Below are positions 13,399 to 24,104 of a stretch of 49,969 bases of DNA, in pieces (the stretch's first letter is position 1; each line of letters starts with the position of its first letter). This DNA is from Acanthaster planci (Eukaryota; Echinodermata; Asteroidea; Valvatida; Acanthasteridae): assembly GCF_001949145.1 (NCBI RefSeq), contig NW_019091402.1, positions 2,353,362 to 2,403,330 of the forward strand, written 5' to 3'. The notes below the pieces were generated by a model that did not search any database, was not told the DNA's origin, and saw nothing but the letters and a program-made list of their open reading frames with translations. The position numbers were made by a program, and so were the translations under genes.

Positions 13399-13885
13399 TG
13401 CTGTGAGTTCTCAGCCTAAACTCCGGTCAGGATGAGTCGGGATACAGAGAGTATTTTCAACCAGCCATTTTGGCTGCGTCAGTGGTCCTCGCGCATGAAG
13501 TGTGTACTGTACAATAGAATACAGAATAGAGCAGACGACATTGTCGTGTTCGTTGAAGCATGAAGCTTAAAAGCAACCGCGCAAAGTGGATTTACGCCGG
13601 GCGAGATAAACCTTCGTTTAAAAGCGGTTCATAAAGAAGACTGATTGTTGCTCAAGGTTTTTTCCCCAACTCAGGGCCTTTTATTCAAGTTTCTCTGGTG
13701 TTTTACATTAGATTTTACAAAGAAGAGAAATCAAAACACTTTCGATTCACATTAGACATTAAAAAGTTACACAGCAAAGAAAAAGGCCCCATTTAGTAGG
13801 CCCTACTGGATTTAGCAGAATTTCCGTCAGAGGTAAAAATAATTCTTTCTAAGGCATAATGTCTTTTTAAATCGTCTTTAAACAA

Positions 13886-14230
13886 TCAAAATGATGGTTT
13901 ACCCCCGTTCATTTTCATCTTATAAATACGAGAGCGGAAAATCAAAAGAATTAAGTTGAGTACTTTCCTGGAGTTCTTAGAAATTGCAAAACGGATAGCT
14001 TTGTTATCCAAAACCACATCAATGTTCAGGGTATTTTTAAGCCAAATGCCGATCTGATTCCAAAAAAGAGGCAGAAAACTCGCAAGTACCGTACAAAAGA
14101 AACGCATCAAGGTTTCACTCTCAGCTTGACAAAGAGAAAACAAGTCATAATCTTTTTTATCAATTTTAAACAAATAAGAGTTATCGGCCAAGATTCTGTA
14201 AGTCTTAAAACCATCGCAGTTTTTTATCAC
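13886..14230 (-). mobile_element. 5'-truncated LINE (jockey/CR1-like) reverse transcriptase C-terminal fragment
   Basis: An open frame of about 114 codons resembles the C-terminal end of animal non-LTR retrotransposon reverse transcriptases. It has a CDGFKTYR lead-in, a Cys-rich patch (SLCQAESETLMRFFCT), an FW.Q...WL stretch and a terminal RKVLNLILLIFRSRIYKMKM block. A zinc-knuckle spacing appears degraded, and no RT core precedes it. It is therefore a 5'-truncated remnant 0.5 kb upstream of the ferlin start. Assignment rests on pattern recognition only. Confidence 0.65.
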
Positions 14231-14412
14231 ATGTTAACTTAAAGGACAAACTGCATAACTCCAACCAATCAGTGAGAGGAACTACACTGAAGCCAGCTTC
14301 ATTTCCCATCCATCAATAAACCCATAGACAACCTTCACTGCAGAGGTAAGAATAAGATACAGACAAGTAGAGCCCTTTTATCCAGCATAGGTAACTACAA
14401 ATTAAAAGGAAT

Positions 14413-14580
14413 GCAGCCGTTTCACAAAAGTGCGCCACCAAGAGTTTGCAACAATTGGCCAATCACAATGCGCGAAATTTGTCGACCCAATGCGCGTTTG
14501 GAAATGGTCGACAAATTTCGCGCGTTGTGATTGGCCAGTGTGATGCAAACTCTTGGTGGCGCACTATTGTGAATCGCTTG
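14413..14580. mobile_element. foldback MITE, copy 1
   Basis: An almost perfect palindrome. The arms carry CGTTTCACAA.AGTGCGCCA, CCAAGAGTTTGCAAC, TGGCCAATCACAATGCGCGA and AATTTGTCGAC, and the opposite arm repeats them in reverse complement. The centre is a short non-paired CCAATGCGCGTTTGGAAAT stretch. A second copy sits at 43211-43382 in an intron of the adhesion GPCR. Confidence 0.85.
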
Positions 14581-15840
14581 TTTTAGAGGAAAACATATAT
14601 TAGAGTTGACCTGTGATAATGTGCTACGAAAAGATATTCTAGCAGTATTAATAACTCCACGTATTCCAAAAAGTTGGTCCTGATGATAAATTTTAGCATA
14701 AAGAAGTGACCTTCACTAATGAGCTGGTCACTTACGAAATTAACTCCTTTTAGCCCAGTGTTTATAAAAAAACCACATTTATGCATATAGGGCCTATATC
14801 GTCTATATTCTTCATTGTGTTCCATTAATTTCTTTTACTTGTCTAAGTTTTTTTCGGCGAGAATTTTATTTTGGCTGAGGAGAATTAATACTGACCTGCA
14901 CTTTCTGAAGAAGAGGGGAAAAGTCGTTAAAATTTAAGCAACACGAAAATTAGTTCGTGCTTTCTTTATTGCTCCTGTCCTGCAGTTTATTGTCGGGATC
15001 AATCTAAAACCAGAAAATAATAAAAGACAAATCAACAATTATTATGAAGAGCAGCAATATGACCCGTCACCACACACAAGTACCCGGCGTTACTTGGTGA
15101 ATGTCCCAGGGCGTTGCTATTTGGTTCACAAACCTACCGCCACGAGAGGGCGTCATCACGACCAAAGTAGAGAGGCGATGGCGTGAAACTGACATCAAGT
15201 TACGCTGGAACAAGCAATTAATTATTATTATGGGGGGGGTTCAAAAATTATTCATTGCTTCTCACCCCCTCATGCCAACCGGGCTGCAGTTTCCAATTCC
15301 CACTCTCACTGGCTGCTAGTTAAGATATTTATGAAGTATTTATGCTGAAGCATGAGTGCTCGCATCATGACTGCTAACCTAGTTTTAAATTTGTATTCGC
15401 GTTGAGCAGAAGCACCCGGCCCTCATCGGTTGAAAGGAGTCTTATTGGGGAAGTGTTATGATTTTGCTGGTAGTGACGCAACCGTAACGCGTGCGTTTCA
15501 TAGTCGTTTGCGAACCAGCGAAGTGCAGTTCCGACCAAAGGAGCCTCCGTTGCGAAGAAAGTTGTGCGCTCTCTTGATCCAGCTCGGGGGTCATAGGCCT
15601 GGAATGATGTTGGTAGTCCAAACTTAGAAACGACTAATCATACAGAATTGCGTGCACTGCAAATAGGCCTACAGTAAATAAAATATTTGCATGATGAGAA
15701 TTGAAGCATGCCATTCTTGTGTGTGTGGACCCTCTGTTTTTTCTCACATCCTTAAAATTTGTACAAAATTTTAATCTCGATATTCAAGAACAACAAGAGG
15801 GCTATATGTTTTGGGGTGGTTTCTCAGTATTTTTGTTGCT

Positions 15841-15962
15841 CTCGCTCTAATGCCTTTTACGCACACACTTGTGCGCCTGACATAGTCACTTCGGAACTCT
15901 ATAGAGTACCGAAGTGAATACGTCACGCGCACAATTAGTGTGTAAAAGGCATTAGCGCGAGA
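15841..15962. repeat. loop-free 61-bp-arm palindrome
   Basis: Two 61-bp arms meet at ACTCTATAGAGT with no spacer. The arms carry CTAATGCCTTTTAC, a CACAC.TTGTGCGC block and TCACTTCGG, with roughly ten mismatches. It could be a foldback transposon or a recent inverted duplication. The TCACTTCGGTACTCT core recurs just downstream near 16031. Confidence 0.8.
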
Positions 15963-16068
15963 ACCCGCGCGTGAACCAACACGCGCGCGCACTCCATTCG
16001 TTTGCACTGCCTTTCTGGTTCACACTGACGTCACACTTCGGTACTCTCTAGCGCCCATGCAAGCTCGT

Positions 16069-16270
16069 ATCCGGTTCGTAAGTGTGACGTCACTTCAGTT
16101 TAAACCACGCCCACTGCACACGTGCACTGCACATAGGGTTACGTGCATCGATCGCCGTTTACATGGAACCATAGAATCGGAAGTTAACGCGCGCTTTAAG
16201 CGATTGTCCAATGAGAGTCTGCAAATCGTGGCGCGTTTGCCTCTGTGACGAAGTCACTTACGAACCGGAT
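16069..16270. repeat. inverted repeat with 16-bp perfect arms
   Basis: The left arm ATCCGGTTCGTAAGTG (16069-16084) is matched exactly by its reverse complement at 16255-16270. A GTGACGTCAC-type sequence lies just inside each end. The 170-bp interior is CpG-rich and has no gene. It is likely another MITE-type element or a fragment of one. Confidence 0.65.
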
Positions 16271-16694
16271 AGGCTTGACGCGTGCGCGCATTTAGCAATT
16301 CAAAGCACCCGATCGGTCGAAGGGTATGTAACGTACGCGTGCATCACCTGTCTGCGAGCCTTGCGCTACCGCAGTAATAGCTTTATTCTGGATGCCTGAC
16401 ACTGATCTGAATAATTAAATCTATTATAGAGATCAGTGGTGCCGAAATATCCCCTACTAATGGGGAAACTAAAGGTATCGCGAACATTCTGCACAGTTTT
16501 TCATTCGAATTCATTTTCACTTGTGAATCTTTCAACAAAGTTTTCAGGAAGAAATTGTTCTACAAACAACGTGGGCCGGAAACATGTCTACTGCCTGGCC
16601 TGGTGCAAAATACATTTCAGTTGAATCCCAGTTTCGCAACCTCCCTTGGTTTTTTTTTTGCTTGTTAAGCGAAGCGTCTGCTCAACTCGAGATC

Positions 16695-16856
16695 AGTGGC
16701 GGCGGAGGGGGGCGGAGGGGACCAGTGGCCCCCACTTTTTGACTGAGGGGCATGACCCCTCATTTTTTGGAGGTCCTATAACGGAGCTATAGGGCTTATT
16801 GGATCATCCTATTAATGGCTGATGCCCAACTTTGAAAATCGTTCCGCCGCCGTTGA
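16695..16856. mobile_element. hAT-like MITE, family 2, copy 2, with 8-bp TSD
   Basis: The element starts AGTGGCGGCGGAGGG and ends GTTCCGCCGCCGTTGA. It is flanked by exact 8-bp direct repeats TCGAGATC (16687-16694 and 16857-16864). The 8-bp duplication and GTGGCGG-type end point to hAT transposase mobilisation. It has no coding capacity. Confidence 0.85.
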
Positions 16857-16880
16857 TCGAGATCCTTCAGAAGACCTTTG

Positions 16881-17312
16881 CACAAATAAATTCCTAATTA
16901 TGCACGCATGCGCTCAAATAGCCTTGGCAGCAAGGGCCGTTGAAAATGCAAAGGGTGCGCTTTTGATCATTTTCTCTCAGGTGTTCTGGCTTCGTTCATT
17001 TTTTTCTTCAGAAAATCCCAGTAAATCGTTTTTGCTATTAGTTTCTAATCTAAGCGGGATTGTTAGTGCTCTGTAGAAAGATTTACAGTCGTGATTTTTC
17101 CTGTGCGCACGAGATTAAGCGGAAAAAAATCCCGCTTAGATCAGTAACTCTGGCAAAAAAAACGATTTGATGGGATTTCCTGGAGAAAAAAAATGAACAA
17201 CGCCAGAAAACCTGAGAGAAAAATACCACAATTGCACCCCTGTGCATTTTCAATGCCCTTGCCGCCAAGGCCATTTTGTGCGCATGCCTGCATAATTATG
17301 AATTTATTAGTG
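16881..17312. mobile_element. long inverted repeat (about 180-bp arms), foldback element
   Basis: The left arm (about 16881-17060) and right arm (about 17125-17312) are diverged reverse complements. Both hold ATAAATTC.TAATTATGCA, GCATGCGC.CAAA, AAATCGTTTTT and TCTAAGCGGGATT blocks. A 60-bp spacer separates them. Arm divergence suggests an old insertion. It starts 17 bp past the TSD of the neighbouring hAT MITE. Confidence 0.75.
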
Positions 17313-18116
17313 AGTAGGTCTAATCTTAGAGTTCCCGATTTCATTCACCAGGCCTACAACAAATGGGCCACAGTTCAGTTAGTCAACTTGCTGTGACTAT
17401 CTGTATGTATCAAAGTCCTGCATGTAACATTCCTTCACCTACATTCAAACGGAGTCGTACCTTCTGCTGCGCATTCCCCTTAAAGCGATAGTCGGGGTCC
17501 AGTGCATTCAGTTTGGTGCTGCTCCAAAACGAATTCTTACACCCCCCCCAACAAAAAATCAAAACGGATAGTATACTAAACACCTTTTCTTTTTTGTTTT
17601 ATTTTCTTTCCTCTGGAAAAGCAAGTTTGATTCTATGTGTCGTTGCTTTTTTCCCCTAAACACTTAATTCTTAATCCCGGTTAGGGTATGCTGTTTCCTA
17701 TTTCTCTTCCCCCATTAAATACGACGGTAGTAAAATTTCTTTTGGTGGAGAGCCGGGGGGGGCTTATATTTCATTTCCCTTCTCCTTGGGTGTGTAAAGA
17801 TCCATTAGATTCTACCTGAGAAAACCCAGTAAAATTACACATTACAATCGCACACCAGTTTGCCACGCACTCAACCCCCTCTTCCGAAAATGTGGTACTG
17901 GTCCGCCTCTCTGAACGCGACATTACACACCGGTCACGTTCGTATCGCTCTTCGTGACGCACACCCAAATACCAGTGGAAACATTCGCACGGGACGACCT
18001 CGACGGGCCGTCGATGGACCAGACTCCACTTCTGACATTCGACATATTCGACCTATAGTGACGGGCGCTTCGACGCTTAAATAGGACTCTCTGCAAGTCT
18101 GCCGAGGAAAACGGGT
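17313..18116. other. intergenic, upstream of FAXDC2
   Basis: This is the region upstream of the proposed FAXDC2 start, with no recognisable gene. It holds C- and T-rich tracts at 17540-17660 and probably the FAXDC2 promoter and 5'UTR. No TATA box or initiator could be assigned with confidence. Confidence 0.4.
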
Positions 18117-18131
18117 ATGGCGGAAAACAAG
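18117..18131 (+). CDS. FAXDC2: FAXDC2 coding exon 1 (5 codons, proposed)
   Basis: ATGGCGGAAAACAAG (MAENK) with G at -3 and +4 is followed at once by the donor GTAGGT. It joins in phase 0 to the acceptor at 19968, giving MAENKDPEKGSMVGS. If the call is wrong, ATG 19986 is the start and the protein is 311 aa. Confidence 0.55.
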
Positions 18132-21100
18132 GTAGGTTTTTGTGAATTCAAGACTCCTTCTCGCGGGATCTACCATAAGCGAGTATAGAGGCTGATGTGC
18201 CCAAGTCCAAGACTATAACATAATGCTTCGAATCGCCAGTAAGCATATTGGCGTAATTGGAGTGACTACAGAATAGTAAAATACTGACTTGACATTCAGT
18301 AATATTCCAGTATTTTTGATCTCCAGATTGATCGGGCTCAATGTCAAGAAGCTCCGTATAGTAATACATTTACAATGTACATTAATTGTCTTTCCATTTA
18401 AAATGCATTTACATGCACAGCCCCTGTAAACTTTAATAATCAACCCGGAGATCATGCAAATCGCACTTCTCGACCGTTATCGTCATAACAGATATCATTG
18501 AGCCTAGGCCTACCCGTGTAACTCCCGACGTTACGTTTGAGGTTGAAACTGTGACTGTGTAACCTGCCCATATACCTAGCATTCCCCTAATCGAAGCCGA
18601 TCTAATCGTAGTTATATTGTGAAGACTATCATATGAAGGTTGATAATGTAGCACTGGCCTGTCCCCATGTTCCTTGTCCATTTCCCGACTCCACTGCTTC
18701 TTTGTCGGACTGTAGCTTTCACCTCAGGTCCTTCAATCATGTAGACTCGAGAGGGAGAAATCTATCCTGGCCCAACTCTGCCATGATCAGAGGATGTTGC
18801 CAGAGCCGGTGTAGGGGTACTGAACTCACGGGACTAAATTCGTGAAACTGAGGTTTTTTTCAAAAGTTTGTTTTGCTGTGTTAATAAGTATTCTTGGCGC
18901 CTCTTGAGGTTGTTAGCTTATAGTAAGCTCCTCATTCATGAGCAAACTGTGAAAGGCCTTCGTGTTTAGTTTATATTTTCCGGCCCTAAATGTTCCTTTT
19001 CTTGGGAAGTGATTGTGTAGGCGCATGGCAATGGGCTAACAAGCAACCCCTTCTCAGAAATGTTTTCAATGAGAAAATTTTTGGTTCACAATTCAAACAG
19101 AAAAATGCATGAAATGACCATCAGTGTCTTCCCTGATTGATTCAAAGTCTTCCCAGAGATGTTTATTCTGAAGTTCACTTTTGAATACAGTCAACCCCAC
19201 AAGGATGGCAAACAGTTTTTCAGACGTTGAAGAAATATAACGCACAAAAAGATTGTCTCGGACAAAATCATCGCATGTCGTGTATGGGAAGTAAGGCACA
19301 TGCTGAATTTAATTAGAAATTGTTGCGCACCAGCCACCGGTATTGTAAGGGATTTTACATGAGATCCACCCGGTGGCGTAGCCGGGGGGGGGTCTGGGGG
19401 ACACGTGCCCCCCCTTCACAAATTCCCGGTGCCCCCAGGTTCCCCCCACTAAAAACGGATGAATGGATATTGAACAATGCTAACAAAATCTTGCCCCCCA
19501 AAAAACACACCACTGAGAACTGGTGCCTCCCCTGTGCCCCCCACTAGTAAAATCCTAGCTATGCCACTGGATCCACCATGGCAGGATAATGCAACTTGGA
19601 ATGTCTCTATAATTATTGAGACTGTCTGTCTATCGTAGGTCCCTGGCCTCCCCGTCCATGTTTATAATCACTTATATGCAGCTTATTTGTTTTAAATCCA
19701 GTGCTCTCATTATCCTTGATGCTACATGCAGGCGTTGGAATCTGTGGTATATTGGTTATTGTTGCTGCTCAAGACCTCAAACTGCGGTCGTTTGGTCGTG
19801 ACCGATGGACCAACACCGATATCCAACATATAGACCTCGAGCCAATCCTATGAAAGACACAATTGAGTTGGTCGCTAGAGGGGCCGCACTGTAGAGTGGT
19901 CCCGCTTCTCTTGTTGTCAGATCAAGGCATTGGGTTCAAACAGGGTTTCTCACCTTCAATCCTTCAGGACCCCGAGAAAGGCAGCATGGTCGGGAGCATC
20001 AGGATGCTGGTCGTCATAACGACCAGCATTCTGGTGGTAGTGGCTGCCGCCAAAAACTCCCTGACATGGCTCCTAGATGAGCTACTGCAAGCGAGCGGTT
20101 GCTTCTGGACCAGACAGTACGAGTGCGTCTACAACCTCTTTGGCGGAGACGAGTTCTTGATCGCTTCTCTAGGTTTGCGTTTTCTTTCGGTCTCTTGGTT
20201 GCTATGTGCGGATACTTTCTGCACCATTAGGCCCTAGTTTGAGTAACGCAGAGCGACCATTCCATTTATACGTATTGACAAAAGAATGATGTATCTGCAC
20301 TTTTGAAAATGCGTTTTGTTCGCAGCATCAAGTCCTACACGCACGGCATAAACACTGTGACAATTACCAATGAGTCAACCTTGCTCTACCAGAAATCTGG
20401 ATGTGCTCTGTTGCAGCGGCATGCTGGGGGGGGCGCAGGCCCCACGACCCCCCCCCCCATGTAATCACGATTATGTATATTCAAACATCCAGTCAGGCCA
20501 CTCGCCCCCGTTGCTAAGAATCCTGGCTACGCCACTGCTCTGTTGGTCATTTGGTTTTCAAAAAAGACATGAAACTGCAAGTATTTGAGTGAACCACTCG
20601 GAAGTGGTGTTACTCTTTAAAAATTACTTCTTTTCACACCCGCCCATGATTACGATATTTTCAGAGCTAGAGACGCAGCATCTCCGCCCGAAACTGGACA
20701 GTATTTTTGTTTCACAGACAACTTTTATAAAAAAAATTCACCTTCTGTCTGTACGACCCCATCGACAGGGACACTCTTGGTGTCGATAGTGGTTTACTGG
20801 ATTCTTGTGTCCGGACTCCTGTTTGTTGATGCCACTGGGAAGCCATCTTGGATTCACAAATACAAGATACAACAGGACAAGAACATACCGGTACGTGGTG
20901 CGAATTTTTCGTTATTTTCCCCACTCCGGTAATAAGGACCAAGGGTGGGTCGTGCTGTCCGCCTGTAATTCGGGCTGGTCTGGTGAATTTAGATTTTATT
21001 TTCGGTACCCACGTTACACGTTTTAACCTGGGATACGTGCTTGCATTGAAATGTGTGTAGGAATGTGTTTAAACGCTGAACATTTTTCCATGGCACGCTG

Positions 21101-24100
21101 TTAGCTTTGCAAAACCCGCTTAGCGTTCAAACGCGCTCCTAAGCCCAGGTCGTGCATGAAACGCAAAAACAGCTGGCATAAGGAAGTGTTTAGAGATGTG
21201 TTTGAAATCGTAGCGTCTTTTTTTTTTTTTTTTTTGGCCAGTGTAAAGGCCAAAAGGCCTATAGCGCTGTAAGCGCACTAATTAGTCTAATATTGCCACA
21301 AAACATCAAATAAGATGCAAGAGAGCAAAAACTTACAGTAATTCAATTTGATTTAAACGCTTCAGGCTCACAATTGGGGGATTGGTTTCGGGGACGAAGC
21401 TTGAGACGGAGAGGAAGTCGAGTATTGGAAAACGGCCCGGAAACGTTGCTAGCGCTATTTTCTTGAACTGACACACACTTGCAACCGAGTGTTAGTTCAT
21501 GATGTCGGTGACGATTTAACCCTGAAGGAGGAAGTGGACAAATTTCGTGGAACCAAGCGAGAGGGACATCGTTGCACGTCAGTCCGAGCCAGCACGCGTG
21601 TTTGTATGGGGATACATGCATGGCTACTCGATGCAGACAGTCGGCGAAGTTGAACCTGGCTCAACTTTGCCGACCATTCGCAGGCTGGTTGGCGTTTGTC
21701 TGCGCTGCGGCGACACTTCCGTTTGGCACGTTTCCATATGTCTGCGTTGCAGTTTGCGTCTTGATTGCGCTGCCTCTGCGTTTCGTACGTCGATATGGAA
21801 ACCAGGCTTCATGTGTGTAGTGCACAGTGAGTCATAGATTTGTTTTCAGCACTTTTTGTACAAAGTACAGTGTAACTTTTCTGTTCTCTTTCAACTCAAA
21901 TGGGTGGAAGTGAACTGTGACAACGAATGGAATCATGACACAGCAGAACAAGAGCAAAACTAAATCCAGGCGCTTAATCTAGGATTCCAGCCGGCACATT
22001 TTACTGCGCATTATTAAAACCCATTGATGCTGTTTGGACCGGATTAGGAATCGACATGGCAGATGTTCGGAGAGGAAATCTAAGAATTGCCTGATACTAT
22101 ACTTGTATGATACAAACTTTAAAGTAACTGAGACATTTTTTAAGACTGATGACGGAACTTGTGTAAATAGGATTCACTTTTGAGCAGACAAGATGGCTGA
22201 CAGACGCCCCGCTATCCTGAACATAATCATGACTTGTTCCTGGGCGTGGTTCACCTTCACGAGGAGCATAAGACAACGCCAAATATAAATAACTTCATCA
22301 AGAACACAACACTTTAGATTTATTCCCCTCGACTTGAAGGTTTCAGATTTTTTGGACTGGTTCAAAAACATTACCTGTCCTGTCCTCACCAGGTGGATCC
22401 GGCTCTGCTCAGGCAAGCGGTGACGGGGACCCTATTCAATCAGTTTGTGGTTGGGCTCCCCTTTGCTCTCGGGTACGCCTGGTTGGCTGAAATGCGCGGG
22501 TGTAGCGCCTCCACCCGCTTGCCTGACTTCCACACCGTGCTCCTGGAGATGCTGGTGTTCTTGGCAGCGGAGGAAATCGGTTTCTATTACTCCCATCGGT
22601 AAATAGGCCTGTATGCACCTTTATTTAAAGGTGTTTTTTTGCAATACTTGTGGGCCTACAGGTGTACATCAAAGGTAACTTTGTGCGTTAAACAGATGCT
22701 ATCTTATATGGCACTAGGGTCAAATGCGTGTCTGGATGATGTCACCTGTATGCACCAAATGGCACAGGAGAAACCGGAAAAAAGGTACAGCGCTAAGAAA
22801 CTAAAACGTCATTTCCGTTTTCAAATATTGAATTTTGAAGTGAAACTTTCTGACATTATTGAACGCTCTTTCCATGTTAAGAGATGTACATGGATATTGC
22901 TTTTGTTTATCGAACATTTTAATTTACATAAGCACCGATGCCGTCACATGCAGAGGCGCCACATGTCATACATTGCACCGACGTCATTCTGACCGACGTT
23001 TATGATAAGATGTCAGGCGGTGACGCTAATGTGCCCAATTCGTTCCTACTGGGATCTGGCGAACAACACTCTGATGAGCCCAACTCTAGTATGAATAGAG
23101 AATTTTTTTTACAGTTCTTGTTTAGTTTTCCGGTTTCCTTGTGTTATATTTTCCAGGTTGTTTCACCACGGCTTCTTTTACAAGCGAATCCACAAGCGCC
23201 ACCACGAGTACACCGCGCCGTTCGCCGTGTCCAACTTCGACGTGCACCCGGTGGAGCACGTGGTGGCCAACCTGGCCCCCATGGCCGCTGGGCCGCTGAT
23301 CGCCGGTTCGCACGTGGCCGTCCTGTGGCTGTGGCTAGCCATTGGGACCTTCTCCAGCCTGCTGGCCCACTCCGGCTATCACCTGCCGTTCTTCCCGTCA
23401 ACTCAGGCTCACGACTTCCACCATCTCAAGTAAGTTCTATAAGTTCAACTCCGTGTGGACTCTCCACACAAACTAGATGCAGTTGACAGCGTCATCGTGA
23501 TCAGTCATTAAGTTGTGCACATTCAGATACAAATTGGCCGTGCGCACCCAGGAATTGTCTTTGGGAGGGCTCAGACGGCAATTCATCTCGAAACAACTTT
23601 TGACGCACCATGGACAGGGGACTGCGATGTGCGGGGATATTATCAAAGATGGCAATAGAAAGAACGAACCGGAGGGGGGGGGGGCCGAAGACCTCGATGG
23701 CCCCGGGATTGGCCACTAATGGGTACTCAATTTTTACCTCTAGTTTCTACTAGGTGGATTGCCTGCATGTGGACTCTGCTTCCAGGATCCTAGTTCCTAA
23801 CTAGTACGCCACTCTTCTCGCTAGGCACCATCTGTATTGGCATGACGCAAGCAAGATATTCCAAAATCCCTTGAAGTTTAACATTTTAGGACCTATGATT
23901 AAACACAAGAGAGATTTATCGGTTGATTCATATGTTCCGGAATCCATTGCTTTCAGATCTGTCAGTAACTTCGGAGCTCTGGGCATTCTCGACCGACTGC
24001 ACGGCACGGACGCTGCCTTCAGACGGTCAGAGAATTTTCAGCGGCACGTGTTGTTGACGGGATTGACGCCTGCGTCTCAGCTGGGCCCAGCGAAGGGCAA

Positions 24101-24104
24101 GTAG
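18117..24104 (+). CDS. FAXDC2: fatty acid hydroxylase domain-containing protein 2 (complete, 6 coding exons)
   Basis: An integral-membrane di-iron hydroxylase of the sterol desaturase/fatty acid hydroxylase superfamily, expected in the ER. The human member is linked to sterol C4-methyl oxidase-like activity; the substrate here is not known. Exons: 18117-18131, 19968-20172, 20769-20890, 22393-22598, 23157-23429, 23957-24104 (stop TAG). They give 322 aa against 333 in human. Landmarks are KNSLTWLL, ATGKPSW.HKYKIQ, a long hydrophobic stretch, then HRLFHH (182-187), HKRHHE (195-200), HSGYH (254-258) and HDFHH (268-272). These supply the histidines of the di-iron centre. The end GILDRLHGTD...RHVLL.G.TP is diagnostic for FAXDC2. 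The first exon (5 codons) is the least certain part. No frameshift or stop interrupts it. Confidence 0.9.
19371..19569. mobile_element. hAT-like MITE, family 1, copy 1, with 8-bp TSD
   Basis: The element starts CGGTGGCGTAGCCGGGG and ends CTAGCTATGCCACTG. It is flanked by exact 8-bp direct repeats GATCCACC (19363-19370 and 19570-19577). The CAGTGGCGTAGC-type end is common among deuterostome hAT MITEs. The copy lies in FAXDC2 intron 1 if the 5-codon exon is real. Confidence 0.88.
19968..20172 (+). CDS. FAXDC2: FAXDC2 exon 2 (N-terminal membrane segment)
   Basis: The acceptor is CAATCCTTCAG|GACCCC. Residues 6-73 include a hydrophobic helix (RMLVVITTSILVVVAAA) and KNSLTWLLDELLQASGCFW, then YNLFGGDEFLI. 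This aligns with the human NSLTW...YN.FGGNEL region. The donor CTAG|GTTTGC is weak, but phase and homology fix it. Confidence 0.85.
20414..20537. mobile_element. hAT-like MITE, family 1, copy 2, with 8-bp TSD
   Basis: The element begins CAGCGGCATGCTGGGG and ends CCTGGCTACGCCACTG. The 8-bp duplication CTCTGTTG is exact on both sides (20406-20413 and 20538-20545). It sits between FAXDC2 exons 2 and 3. Confidence 0.88.
20769..20890 (+). CDS. FAXDC2: FAXDC2 exon 3
   Basis: The acceptor is CATCGACAG|GGACAC and the donor ATACCG|GTACGT. The exon completes Gly74 and encodes 75-114: a membrane helix (TLLVSIVVYWILVSGLLFVD) followed by ATGKPSWIHKYKIQQDKNIP, a hallmark FAXDC2 motif. Confidence 0.9.
21245..21438. 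mobile_element. MITE with GGGCCGTTTTCCA end, diverged copy
   Basis: It shares the interior (CCACAAAACATCAA.., TACAGTA.TTCAATTT, CTTCAGGC.CACAAT) and the right end (TGGAAAACGGCCC) with the element at 32584-32823. The left end is degraded. It lies between FAXDC2 exons 3 and 4. Confidence 0.6.
22393..22598 (+). CDS. FAXDC2: FAXDC2 exon 4 (first histidine box begins)
   Basis: The acceptor is CTCACCAG|GTGGAT and the donor CATCG|GTAAAT. Residues 115-182 run from VDPALLRQAVTGTLFNQ through two hydrophobic stretches to EEIGFYYSH. The last residue is the first His of the box completed by the next exon. Confidence 0.92.
23157..23429 (+). CDS. FAXDC2: FAXDC2 exon 5 (catalytic histidine boxes)
   Basis: The acceptor is TATTTTCCAG|GTTGTT and the donor CTCAA|GTAAGT. 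Residues 183-273 hold LFHHGFFYKRIHKRHHEYTA, HPVEH, a membrane region rich in Leu/Trp, HSGYHLPFF and AHDFHHL. All metal-ligand histidines expected for the superfamily are present. GC content is clearly higher than in flanking introns. Confidence 0.95.
23957..24104 (+). CDS. FAXDC2: FAXDC2 exon 6 (C-terminus)
   Basis: The acceptor TTGCTTTCAG|ATCTGT completes Lys274. Residues 275-322 are SVSNFGALGILDRLHGTDAA, then FRRSENFQRHVLLTGLTPAS, ending in GPAKGK and TAG at 24102-24104. This spacing aligns residue by residue with the human C-terminus. An upstream acceptor at 23823-23824 is also open in frame. Confidence 0.92.

Noticed and set aside
17860-18084. Plus-strand open frame of 74 codons just upstream of FAXDC2
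   Set aside because: No recognisable motif, and it fits 5' flank or UTR; kept as intergenic.
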